Positions 1 to 6,838 of a DNA stretch of 7,123 bases are shown here, piece by piece; the stretch's first letter is position 1, and each line of letters begins with the position of its first letter. The DNA lies in contig CAIYWF010000323.1 in NCBI GenBank assembly GCA_903929845.1, forward strand, positions 1 through 7,123, read 5' to 3'. The translations under genes were made by a program, and so were the position numbers. Under the pieces are notes generated by a model. The model worked only from the letters and a program-made list of their open reading frames with translations, did no database searches and was not told the DNA's origin. Source of the stretch: an uncultured Chlorobiaceae bacterium. Lineage in GTDB: Bacteria; Bacteroidota; Chlorobiia; Chlorobiales; Chlorobiaceae.

Positions 1-35
1 AAAATTATTTAATAATAAATTATTTTACATCCGCT

Positions 36-63
36 TTGACACGCTATTGTTTTATTATACAGT
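36..63 (+). promoter_or_regulatory. candidate sigma-70 promoter upstream of dapF (distal)
   Basis: A perfect TTGACA -35 box lies at 36-41, with a moderate -10 match TACAGT at 58-63 after a 16-base spacer. Immediately upstream (1-30) is an almost pure A/T stretch that could act as an UP element; it includes a direct repeat AAATTATTT at 2-10 and 17-25. The -10 match is imperfect (4 of 6), so this is a pattern match only. Confidence 0.35.
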
Positions 64-85
64 ATGAAAGCACTTGCAGGGCAGT

Positions 86-94
86 TGATATAAT
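86..94 (+). promoter_or_regulatory. candidate extended -10 promoter of dapF (proximal)
   Basis: The consensus TATAAT at 89-94 is preceded by TG at 86-87, giving an extended -10 (TGnTATAAT). No good -35 box sits at the expected distance, which an extended -10 can tolerate. Transcription would start near 101, leaving a leader of about 54 bases before the preferred dapF start at 155 but only about 12 before the alternative ATG at 113. This is the better of the two candidate dapF promoters. Confidence 0.45.
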
Positions 95-154
95 ACTCTC
101 CCTGTAAACAAGATGCAACACGGAAACCCTTCAATCCTGACCACATTGCGCCAA

Positions 155-952
155 ATGAAGATCACATTCAGCAAACTGTCCGGTGCTGGCAATGACTTTA
201 TTGTCATCGACAACAGAAATAATTCCATCCATCTTACTCCAGTGCGGATTCAGGAATTATGCACCAGAAGAACAGGAATTGGGGCTGACGGACTTATTTT
301 CATTGAACCCTCTTCCATGTATTCTTTCAGCATGAAATATTACAATGCAGACGGTTTCCCGGGATCAATGTGTGGAAACGGCGGGAGATGCGCCGTGTAT
401 TTCGCCCACACCATCGGGATTACCGGATCATCGGAGACATTTTACACGTTTGAAGCCAACGGCAACCGATACGACGCCTGGATTACAGGAGAAGAAACCG
501 TTAAACTGCGAATGCTTCCACCGAAGGAATTTAGAAACGATATCGAAATTGAGGGACTTATCTGCCACTCTGTCAACACAGGCTCACCACATGCTGTTGT
601 CTATACCTCCGACCTTGAACATATCAAGGTAACCGAAATCGGCAAAACCATAAGGCATAGAACAGACATTTTTCCGGAAGGTTCCAATGTCAACTTTATT
701 GAGATCACTTCTCCTGAATCAATTACTATTCGCACTTTTGAACGCGGCGTAGAGGACGAAACCCTTGCTTGCGGTACAGGTGCCGTTGCTGCAGCTTTAA
801 TGAGCCACCATATTGGCAAAATAAACGCATCAACCATACTGGTAAAAGTAAAAAGCGGAGATACCCTGCAAGTACAGTTCAATGAAAACATGGATGAAGT
901 ATTCCTAACCGGTCCCGCTCAATGTATCTTTGAAGGCAGCTTCACCCTGTAA
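155..952 (+). CDS. dapF: diaminopimelate epimerase DapF
   Basis: DapF interconverts LL- and meso-diaminopimelate in the cytoplasm, the last epimerisation step before lysine and peptidoglycan precursors. It is a cofactor-independent two-cysteine racemase. The 265-residue product has the family landmarks in order: SGAGNDF at 9-15, GADG at 43-46, the first catalytic Cys in MCGNGGRC (C73, the same number as in E. coli), NTGSPHAV at 141-148, GSNVNF at 176-181, ERGVEDETLACGTGA at 196-210 with the second catalytic Cys C206, and a C-terminal LTGPA at 251-255. Both cysteines are present, so the enzyme should be active. The frame is open from an ATG at 113, but the 14 extra residues resemble no DapF N-terminus, while MKITFSKLSGAGNDF from 155 matches the family start. 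Neither start has a Shine-Dalgarno sequence. It appears monocistronic, with about 900 non-coding bases following. Confidence 0.96.
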   Translation: MKITFSKLSGAGNDFIVIDNRNNSIHLTPVRIQELCTRRTGIGADGLIFIEPSSMYSFSMKYYNADGFPGSMCGNGGRCAVYFAHTIGITGSSETFYTFEANGNRYDAWITGEETVKLRMLPPKEFRNDIEIEGLICHSVNTGSPHAVVYTSDLEHIKVTEIGKTIRHRTDIFPEGSNVNFIEITSPESITIRTFERGVEDETLACGTGAVAAALMSHHIGKINASTILVKVKSGDTLQVQFNENMDEVFLTGPAQCIFEGSFTL

Positions 953-1307
953 TTCATATTGAATCTGAAGGAAACATCTGATTATTCCAAACCATTCCGT
1001 TCGGATAAATGCCAGGGAGCATTCTTGTGAACTTATATTTTTATCATGGTCAATATTTACAAGGAAAAGCTGTACCAACGCCTTTACTGAAAACATTAAA
1101 CTACAATAAAAAAGTTACTTACAGTTTATGCAATATAAGATCAGCCCAAACATTGAGCCCTTGGTATTTTTTATTTCTTGTCCATTTCATATATATTAGA
1201 AAAACTTGTAACAGTCAATGTAAATGTTCATTACCTGCAATAGTCGTGCTCTATTCATTTATTAACCAGTGATACCATTAACTTCACAGACTTTATTTTC
1301 TCTTTTT

Positions 1308-1336
1308 TTGAAATTTTTATCGCTTAAGCATAGTAT
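1308..1336 (+). promoter_or_regulatory. candidate sigma-70 promoter in the intergenic region
   Basis: TTGAAA at 1308-1313 and TAGTAT at 1331-1336 are separated by 17 bases. The -35 is a good match and the -10 a fair one (4 of 6). In such AT-rich DNA chance matches are expected. Its predicted start, near 1343, falls at the edge of the inverted repeat 1342-1399, so any transcript would begin with a potential stem-loop. Confidence 0.25.
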
Positions 1337-1341
1337 ATAAA

Positions 1342-1399
1342 ATGATTTGTGGAACCAGCAGCAGCTTATGGGTCATTAAAAAATCCAAAGACAAATCAT
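1342..1399. repeat. 9-base perfect inverted repeat with 40-base interior
   Basis: ATGATTTGT at 1342-1350 is exactly complementary to ACAAATCAT at 1391-1399. The interior offers further possible pairing (GGA 1351-1353 with TCC 1384-1386). In RNA this would be a long stem-loop directly downstream of a promoter-like pair. It could be an operon leader structure, a small RNA, or the remnant of an element's ends. No T-tract follows, so it is not a typical terminator. Confidence 0.45.
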
Positions 1400-1429
1400 C
1401 ATTCCAACAACAGTGTTGATAAAGATTCT

Positions 1430-1453
1430 GCTAAGCTTTAAAAAGGCTTCAGC
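1430..1453. repeat. short hairpin (GCT-AAGCTTT / AAGGCTT-c-AGC)
   Basis: Arms 1430-1439 and 1443-1453 pair over ten positions with one G-U pair and one bulged C (1450), closing a three-A loop. The + strand lacks a U-tract after it and the minus strand is no better, so I do not call it a terminator. Function unknown. Confidence 0.4.
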
Positions 1454-1575
1454 TAATCACATTCTTTAATTATTGTGAATGATGTGTATGCAGTAATAAA
1501 AAAATACAGGTTAAGGAAAGTCGATAACAAATATTTTAGCATTATCAGGGTTCACAAACCTGAAGGAACTGAAAT

Positions 1576-1601
1576 GTATTTTTTATTTAAACAAAAAATA
1601 C
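1576..1601. repeat. A/T-rich perfect inverted repeat
   Basis: GTATTTTTT at 1576-1584 is exactly complementary to AAAAAATAC at 1593-1601, with an 8-base A/T-rich loop. It has the A-run, stem, T-run look of a bidirectional terminator but without a GC-rich core, so terminator strength would be low. It may instead be a curved-DNA or regulatory site upstream of the operon. Confidence 0.4.
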
Positions 1602-1656
1602 TTGTAAATAACACTTCATTACCATAAAAATAATATAAATATTATCTTGAACAAGG

Positions 1657-1686
1657 TTGCAGCAGACAAGAGTTTGACTTTATACT
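1657..1686 (+). promoter_or_regulatory. candidate promoter of the exopolysaccharide operon
   Basis: TTGCAG at 1657-1662 and TATACT at 1681-1686 are separated by 18 bases; the -10 matches the consensus at 5 of 6 positions. A start near 1693 would give a leader of roughly 160 bases that carries both hairpins at 1717-1770 ahead of the first gene of the operon. It is the best placed of the promoter-like pairs, but only a pattern match. Confidence 0.35.
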
Positions 1687-1704
1687 TTACTTATAGCAAA
1701 GTGA

Positions 1705-1800
1705 ATGAAACACCCCCCGCAAGCTGCGGTGTATCTGTTTTTGAAATACTAACTTTCGCCAAAAATGGCGGGGAATTTAACCCTGAGAGATTAAACTTTA
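1705..1800. repeat. two-hairpin GC-richer block, candidate dispersed palindromic repeat
   Basis: Within AT-rich surroundings this block holds two compact palindromes: CCGCA-agc-TGCGG at 1717-1729, also drawable with the outer CACC/GGTG pair at 1711-1714 and 1728-1731, and CGCCA-aaaa-TGGCG at 1757-1770. It continues as GGGGAATTTAACCCTGAGAG from 1770 to about 1789. The texture resembles REP-like or MITE-like palindromic elements that recur between genes. That it is repeated elsewhere is inference, since only one copy is in this window. As part of the operon leader, the hairpins could also act on transcription or RNA stability. Confidence 0.4.
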
Positions 1801-1854
1801 CAAGAACACATTCGCGCCTTAATGCCGGTTTCTCGTTAATTTATGCTCCAAATC

Positions 1855-4074
1855 ATGAAATCAAGTAGCATTATATTTATCGTTCTGGCATGTACAGCCA
1901 TGATGTCTATTCCTGCAAAGAGCCATGCTGTATCACCAAATTCAGATATGGTGGTTAACGCAACTCCCGTCGCCCAAATTTCGATGGACGCATTCAAGGC
2001 TGGTGCTCTTGACCGACAAGAAACTCTAAACCTCGCAACTCTCTGTTTGGCTGACCCGCAAAGCCAGAACGCTGAAGAAATTGCCAACAAAATCGTTTTA
2101 CTTTATCCGGATGATGAAGATGTCCTGAAAATCGCTATTCAGCTCTATGAAAAAATATTGCAGGCAGAAAAGGCGTTGCCATTATATGAACATTTGCGCA
2201 AGCTGCATCCCAATGACACAACGCTTACCCTTGATGCGGCAAGGTGCTATGGTTGGGCCGGGAGAATTGCCGAGTCTCTGAATCTCTATGAGACTGTCAT
2301 CAATTCAGGTAACGGAAATGACCTGATTCAGGCCCAATATGCTGACGTGCTCTACGAAAGCAAACAGTATTCCAAAGCAGTTGTGTGCTACCGAGAACTC
2401 TGGAAAAAAGGAGTACTGCAAAAAAAGTATGCCCTCAATTTCGTCCATGCACTTATGGCAACAGGAGAACAAGCTGAAAGTACCAAACTTCTCGATTCTC
2501 TTGCGAAGCTTTATCCTGGAGACACCGAGGTCCTTAAGGCAACGGCAGATGTCTCTTTTGCTATGAAGGATTATGGGCGGGCAGCAACCCTTTATCGTGA
2601 ACTGATTGTCAAAAAACCAAATGATCTTTCTGCTTCTCTGTGGCTCACCGATGTTGCTATGGCAAGAAATGACTATGCCGAAGTCGTCAAGATCAATAAA
2701 GAAATTCTCCAGCTTTCCCCTGAAAACCAGAAGGCCATGTTGACAATCGCAAGGGCGTCAAGCTGGCGGGGAGATTATTCTACCGCGCTTTTTTATTATG
2801 ACAAATTGATTGCATCAAGCAATCCTGATCCTCTTTATTATCGCGAAAAGGCTCGAGTGCTTGGATGGATGGGTAACCAGAGTGCTTCTGTTTCTCTGTA
2901 TGATGTTGCTCTTCGCACGTTCCCTCATGACAATGCACTGAAAGCTGAAGCCGAGGCTAAAAAAAACTATTACAGCAACACTTACCGGCCTGCAGTCAGG
3001 GCATACAAAGAATGGTTAGTTGCAGAACCAAAGCAGCCGGAAGCACTGTTTGACCTCGGTCAGTTCTATATACAAGACAGAAGATGGAAAGAGGCCATTG
3101 AAACGTATGATATACTTCTCACGGAGATACCTGATTATCGGTTGGCAGTACTGGCAAGACAAAAAGCAATAGTCACCTCGTCAATGATGAGTCTGAATAG
3201 CAGTGCCGAATATTTCAGCGCTCAAAGTGGCGGACGAGAAACTGATGTCAGCTTTTCTGGCTTTTATACTTCGCTTTCTTACCCGTTTCAAAACAGGTTA
3301 ACCGGTTTTGTGGACTTTAACAGTAAATCCTACAGTTTTAAGAAATACGCGCAGACTCCACTAAGCCAAGGCATAACACTGGGCATGGAGTACTGCAATC
3401 TCCCTGATATTCTCCTGCGCGGTGCTTACGGATTTCACCAAAACCCGAGCCCTCTGAAAGACAGTCACACAGGCTTTTTGGAAACTGAAAGCCAGCCTCT
3501 CGACAATCTGCATCTCGGCCTTTCGTACCACAAAGAGGATGTAATTTCAAATTATAAGACACTCCAGAACCATCTGCAGACCAACCACTGGCAGGGACGG
3601 TTAGTCTACGACGGATACAGAAGATGGCATGCAGGGATTGATTACGGCATTGATCACTATTCCGATAGTAAGAGCAGTGTGACAGCCGGGATGGATATTA
3701 CAGCGAACCTTCTTTATGACCCTCAGCGCCTGAGCATTACCTATCGCTTGCAGGATTATGGGTTTGGTGCCGATGCCTATCCTAAGGCTGATTACTGGAC
3801 TCCATCATCGTTCACTACTCATACTGCCGGTATTGAATGGCAGCATGACCTCAATAAAGAACGTTTTCAGGGTGCAAATGCAGCATATTACACCGCCGCA
3901 TTCCGACTAAGTCTTGAACCTGGCGGGAATGTCTCCCACCAGATTCATGCGGGATTGCACCGTGACTGGAGCAACCGGTTTTCCACCTCCATGGATTATC
4001 AGTATACTTGGAATGCAAATTATGATATTTATAATGATCGAATGCTGAAACTGGAAGCAAAATTATTCTTGTAA
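1855..4074 (+). CDS. TPR-repeat outer-membrane beta-barrel polysaccharide export protein (BcsC/PgaA-like)
   Basis: Predicted to guide a nascent polysaccharide through the periplasm and out through an outer-membrane pore. The 739-residue product opens with a signal peptide: MKSSS, a hydrophobic core, then SHA at 23-25 as a cleavage motif. Residues about 85-430 are tandem TPR helices (A-x-x-x-Y-x-x-L/A and P-N/D-D patterns such as KALPLYEHLRKLHPND and RAATLYRELIVKKPND). From about 445 to the end the sequence becomes alternating, aromatic, glycine-rich beta strands, including YWTPSSF at 647-653, and ends KLEAKLFL; this is a beta-barrel of roughly 290 residues. It is much shorter than E. coli BcsC (about 1,150) and nearer PgaA (about 800). 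An upstream in-frame ATG at 1843 adds MLQI; I prefer 1855 because it gives a standard signal-peptide start. Neither has a Shine-Dalgarno sequence. The glycosyltransferase begins 4 bases after its stop, which indicates an operon. The substrate is inferred from the neighbours. Confidence 0.85.
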   Translation: MKSSSIIFIVLACTAMMSIPAKSHAVSPNSDMVVNATPVAQISMDAFKAGALDRQETLNLATLCLADPQSQNAEEIANKIVLLYPDDEDVLKIAIQLYEKILQAEKALPLYEHLRKLHPNDTTLTLDAARCYGWAGRIAESLNLYETVINSGNGNDLIQAQYADVLYESKQYSKAVVCYRELWKKGVLQKKYALNFVHALMATGEQAESTKLLDSLAKLYPGDTEVLKATADVSFAMKDYGRAATLYRELIVKKPNDLSASLWLTDVAMARNDYAEVVKINKEILQLSPENQKAMLTIARASSWRGDYSTALFYYDKLIASSNPDPLYYREKARVLGWMGNQSASVSLYDVALRTFPHDNALKAEAEAKKNYYSNTYRPAVRAYKEWLVAEPKQPEALFDLGQFYIQDRRWKEAIETYDILLTEIPDYRLAVLARQKAIVTSSMMSLNSSAEYFSAQSGGRETDVSFSGFYTSLSYPFQNRLTGFVDFNSKSYSFKKYAQTPLSQGITLGMEYCNLPDILLRGAYGFHQNPSPLKDSHTGFLETESQPLDNLHLGLSYHKEDVISNYKTLQNHLQTNHWQGRLVYDGYRRWHAGIDYGIDHYSDSKSSVTAGMDITANLLYDPQRLSITYRLQDYGFGADAYPKADYWTPSSFTTHTAGIEWQHDLNKERFQGANAAYYTAAFRLSLEPGGNVSHQIHAGLHRDWSNRFSTSMDYQYTWNANYDIYNDRMLKLEAKLFL

Positions 4075-4078
4075 AAAA

Positions 4079-5584
4079 ATGAAGGGTAGAAATAAATCCT
4101 GGATTATTTTGATCCCAATGTTTGTGCTGTTAATTGCAGTGCTTAGTTATCTTTTTACCCGTCTCTCTTTTCTTTATATATCACAATTGACTCCCTTCGA
4201 ACACGTTTTCAGCTTACTGTATTTTTTTGCTGAAGCGTTTATTCTGTTTCATTGTTTCTTTTTCTTTTTAAGTGTTGCCAGCGATAGCATGTATCATGAC
4301 GAGCCAAAGCAGACTGAGCCTGGTAGAGATGCGTCCGTTGCAATCCTTATCCCTGCACGGCACGAACCAAAAGAAATTATTGAAAATACTCTATTAACCT
4401 GCAAAAATATTGAATACGAACAAAAAAAAGTTTATCTGCTTGATGACTCTTCGCTAGATAAGTTCAAACAGGAGGCAAGAGAACTTTCCGCTGTATTGGG
4501 TGTTGAAGTTTTTACCCGAGACAACAACCGTGGGGCAAAGGCAGGGATGATAAACGAGGTGTTAAAAACTCTTACTGAGAAGTACATTGCTATTTTTGAT
4601 GCTGATCAGAACCCCATGCCATTGTTTTTGAGTAAGATTATTCCTTTGCTTGAGGGTAATGATAAACTTGCCTTCGTTCAGACACAGCAGTTTTATTCAA
4701 ATGGTGATTTCAGCCCCGTTGCGCTTGCCTCCCAAGCTCAGCAGGCCGTATTTTTTGAATACGTCTGTCAGGGAAAATCTGCACATGACGCAATGTTCTG
4801 CTGCGGCACCAATGTAGTTTTCCGTCGCTCCGCACTTGAGGATGTTGGGGGATTTGCAGAAGACAGTGTTACTGAGGACCTTGCCACATCAGTGAAAATG
4901 CACCGAAAGCACTGGAAATCGTTATACTGCAACAAAGCGTATACGTTCGGTATGGCTCCAGAAGATCTAGAATCGTACTTCAAGCAGCAGAGTCGCTGGG
5001 CAATGGGTAGTATTGGACTCTTCCGTAGAATAGTACACTTATTTTTTTCTGATATGAAAGTAATGACGTCTATCCAATGGATCGAATATACGTTAGCCAC
5101 AACTTGGTATTTTATTGGATGGGCCTATTTTTTTATGGTTGCCGGACCGGTCATGTATATTTTTTTTAACGTTCACTCATTTTTAATGGATCCATGGCTC
5201 ATTGTCTTGACATGGGTGCCATACTTTTTTCTCTCAATGGTGATGTTTTATTCCAGTATGTTGAAAAAGAAGTACCCTTTGGCCACAATGTTTAAGGTAC
5301 AAGTACTTAACATGTTAACTATCCCGATACTTATGAAAGCTGCCATATTTGGAATCTTGAATATCAAAAAAGGGTTCCAAGTCACTCCAAAGGGAGTTGG
5401 GAGAAGTGTTCCGTACATTGGACTTTGGCAACAGCTTCTTTTATTGGGAGTCAATCTTGCTGCAATGGGGTTTGGTGTATTCAGACTTTCTAACGAAAAT
5501 GACATCCTGCTTTCGGTTGATGTGTTCTGGGTCTTTTTTCATAGTATCCTGTTTGCTGGAATATTTTATTTTAACAAAAAATGA
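4079..5584 (+). CDS. BcsA-like family 2 glycosyltransferase (processive beta-glycan synthase), no PilZ domain
   Basis: Inner-membrane processive synthase expected to polymerise a beta-linked glycan from a nucleotide sugar (UDP-glucose if cellulose-like) and translocate it. The 501-residue product has two N-terminal membrane helices (about 9-26 and 43-66), a cytosolic GT-A domain (about 85-310) and about five C-terminal helices (about 334-363, 372-394, 407-428, 446-468, 477-497). Catalytic motifs are all present: DD at 122-123, DAD at 174-176, QTQQ at 201-204, TED at 265-267 (general base D267) and QQSRW at 303-307. FQVTPKG at 433-439 matches the FxVTxK gating loop of bacterial cellulose synthase. 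It ends after the last helix, so the c-di-GMP-binding PilZ domain of classic BcsA is absent. It starts 4 bases after the export gene, with an A-run and no Shine-Dalgarno. The GH8 neighbour favours a beta-1,4-glucan, but a PgaC-like or other beta-glycan synthase is not excluded. Confidence 0.88.
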   Translation: MKGRNKSWIILIPMFVLLIAVLSYLFTRLSFLYISQLTPFEHVFSLLYFFAEAFILFHCFFFFLSVASDSMYHDEPKQTEPGRDASVAILIPARHEPKEIIENTLLTCKNIEYEQKKVYLLDDSSLDKFKQEARELSAVLGVEVFTRDNNRGAKAGMINEVLKTLTEKYIAIFDADQNPMPLFLSKIIPLLEGNDKLAFVQTQQFYSNGDFSPVALASQAQQAVFFEYVCQGKSAHDAMFCCGTNVVFRRSALEDVGGFAEDSVTEDLATSVKMHRKHWKSLYCNKAYTFGMAPEDLESYFKQQSRWAMGSIGLFRRIVHLFFSDMKVMTSIQWIEYTLATTWYFIGWAYFFMVAGPVMYIFFNVHSFLMDPWLIVLTWVPYFFLSMVMFYSSMLKKKYPLATMFKVQVLNMLTIPILMKAAIFGILNIKKGFQVTPKGVGRSVPYIGLWQQLLLLGVNLAAMGFGVFRLSNENDILLSVDVFWVFFHSILFAGIFYFNKK

Positions 5585-6771
5585 TGACTGGGTTTTTTCG
5601 GCTTGTATTTTTTGCTTTTCTTTCGTTCTTCTTAATCAATTGTTCAACAGTCCCTCAGAAGCCTGAAGAGAATCCTGAAGAGATTTCAGCTAGATCCTGG
5701 TCACACTTCAAACGTACGTTCCTTCGAACAGGCCGAGTTATTCGTCCAACAAACAATAACGATACTGTTTCTGAAGGAGAGGCTTACGTCATGCTTCGCG
5801 CTGTACTCATGAATGATCGGGAAACCTTTAATAAATGTCTTTCCTGGACTGAAGCAGTGCTTTCACGCAAAAAATCGCATGGTGACCGTTTGCTGGCCTG
5901 GCATTTCGAAAATGGACAGGTCAGCGATACAGCCGCAGCATCAGATGCCGATATCGATTATGCATTCAGCCTTATTCTGGCCTATCGTACATGGCATGAT
6001 AAACGGTATCTTCAAATTGCCCGGGAAGTACTAAAAAGTGTGCTTGACCACGAAACTGCAGTAATAAACGGAAGGCTCTATTTTCTGCCATGGCCAAGCA
6101 GGAAAAACGTAACAGACGAACTCGTAGCCCTGAACCCGTCATACTATGCTCCATCGCATTTCAAACTCTTTTATGAGGTCAGCTCTGACAATCGCTGGAT
6201 TCAGCTTTCCGATACAACGTATGACCTTCTTGAAAGGCTTCTTGTTTCCTCTGGCAAATTGAAAGATGGAGGTTTGGTTCCTGACTGGATTGCAGTTGAC
6301 AAGCAAGGAATAATACGAACTCTGCCCGGAAAACCTGTTATTTATGGATGGGATGCGGTAAGGGTTCCACTAAGAATCGCTGCTGATTATTACCTCTATG
6401 ACGACCAGCGTGCTCTCAGCATTCTTCGTTGGTTTTCAGGATCTTTTGAAAAAGAATTCAGCAGCAACTTCAGCATCTATTCCTGTAAGGACTCTACAAA
6501 AAAAAGTTTTGAAAACGCACTTTTCTATAGTGCGGCATACGCGGCAACGGAGGCAGCAGGCTCTTCAATCGCCCCTAAAATACTGCAACGCCTTCGAAAA
6601 TGTATTCGGATGAACGGTGACAGCTTCTACTACAACTCCCCTGATGACTATTATATAAATAGTCTTTCCTGGCTGCCAGAATATTATCTGATAAATAAAA
6701 CAAAAACAACAGATACATCAAGACCACTTGATTCAGAGAAAAAACTCTCTTTCCAATGGTTAGGTCTTTAG
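5581..6771 (+). CDS. glycoside hydrolase family 8 endoglucanase, candidate lipoprotein (BcsZ-like)
   Basis: Predicted periplasmic endo-beta-1,4-glucanase that trims or edits the polymer made by the adjacent synthase, the role of BcsZ in cellulose operons. In the 396-residue product, SEG at 64-66 within DTVSEGEAYVML carries the likely acid catalyst E65, equivalent to E55 of E. coli BcsZ. ASDADIDYAFSLILAYRTW at 120-138 fits most of the GH8 signature, although it has Tyr (127) where Ile or Met is usual. YGWDAVRVPLRIAADY at 255-270 holds D258, the best candidate for the general base; subfamilies differ here. The N-terminus is a hydrophobic signal ending in LINC with C21 as a possible lipidated cysteine; Asn before the Cys is unusual, so simple secretion is an alternative. 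The start overlaps the synthase stop (ATGA, 5581-5584), implying translational coupling; a second ATG follows at 5584. It appears to be the last gene of the operon. Confidence 0.9.
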   Translation: MMTGFFRLVFFAFLSFFLINCSTVPQKPEENPEEISARSWSHFKRTFLRTGRVIRPTNNNDTVSEGEAYVMLRAVLMNDRETFNKCLSWTEAVLSRKKSHGDRLLAWHFENGQVSDTAAASDADIDYAFSLILAYRTWHDKRYLQIAREVLKSVLDHETAVINGRLYFLPWPSRKNVTDELVALNPSYYAPSHFKLFYEVSSDNRWIQLSDTTYDLLERLLVSSGKLKDGGLVPDWIAVDKQGIIRTLPGKPVIYGWDAVRVPLRIAADYYLYDDQRALSILRWFSGSFEKEFSSNFSIYSCKDSTKKSFENALFYSAAYAATEAAGSSIAPKILQRLRKCIRMNGDSFYYNSPDDYYINSLSWLPEYYLINKTKTTDTSRPLDSEKKLSFQWLGL

Positions 6772-6838
6772 AAGAAAAAGCTTGCAGTCTTGTAAAGAAA
6801 TGTTCTTGATCGAGACTGTTTATTGTTTGTTAAACCCT

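Larger units (their letters stand above)
953..1854. other. long AT-rich intergenic region with several inverted repeats
   Basis: No convincing gene was found on either strand. The short open frames have no recognisable motifs, compositionally odd translations and no ribosome binding sites. What is visible: a small palindrome ATTCA-tat-TGAAT at 952-964; a TTGAAA/TAGTAT promoter-like pair at 1308-1336; a 9-base inverted repeat with arms 1342-1350 and 1391-1399; a hairpin CAACA-acag-TGTTG at 1405-1418; a roughly 10-base-pair hairpin at 1430-1453; a hairpin CAGG(g)TT-caca-AACCTG at 1545-1561; an A/T stem at 1576-1601; and a GC-richer two-hairpin block at 1711-1770. No strong terminator follows dapF. 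The region probably contains the leader and promoter of the exopolysaccharide operon and may hold decayed repeat or mobile DNA. Confidence 0.6.

Noticed and set aside
601..891. Antisense open frame of 96 codons
   Set aside because: It is a shadow of dapF, opposite the second catalytic-cysteine region.
1146..1172. Possible terminator (CCAA/TTGG stem followed by a T-run)
   Set aside because: The stem is only 4 base pairs with an 11-base loop and lies about 200 bases after dapF, which is too weak to call in AT-rich DNA.
1009..1272. Open frame of 87 codons in the intergenic region
   Set aside because: No motif, signal or domain recognised, no ribosome binding site, and it lies in AT-rich DNA whose translation looks random.
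1300..1620. CRISPR array or tandem repeats, considered because of several short repeats
   Set aside because: The repeats are unrelated inverted pairs of different sequence, without regular spacing or a shared repeat unit.
1647..1868. Open frame of 73 codons overlapping the start of the export gene
   Set aside because: It spans the hairpin block and overlaps the signal-peptide region of the real gene in another frame. No recognised domain, so it is more likely a by-product of repeat DNA.
4768..5100. Antisense open frame of 110 codons
   Set aside because: It lies wholly within the synthase gene, opposite its conserved catalytic region, which explains the sequence.
4079..5584. Identification as PgaC (poly-N-acetylglucosamine synthase)
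   Set aside because: The FxVTxK-like loop and the GH8 neighbour fit cellulose-type synthases better, and no PgaB deacetylase or PgaD is present. It cannot be fully excluded.
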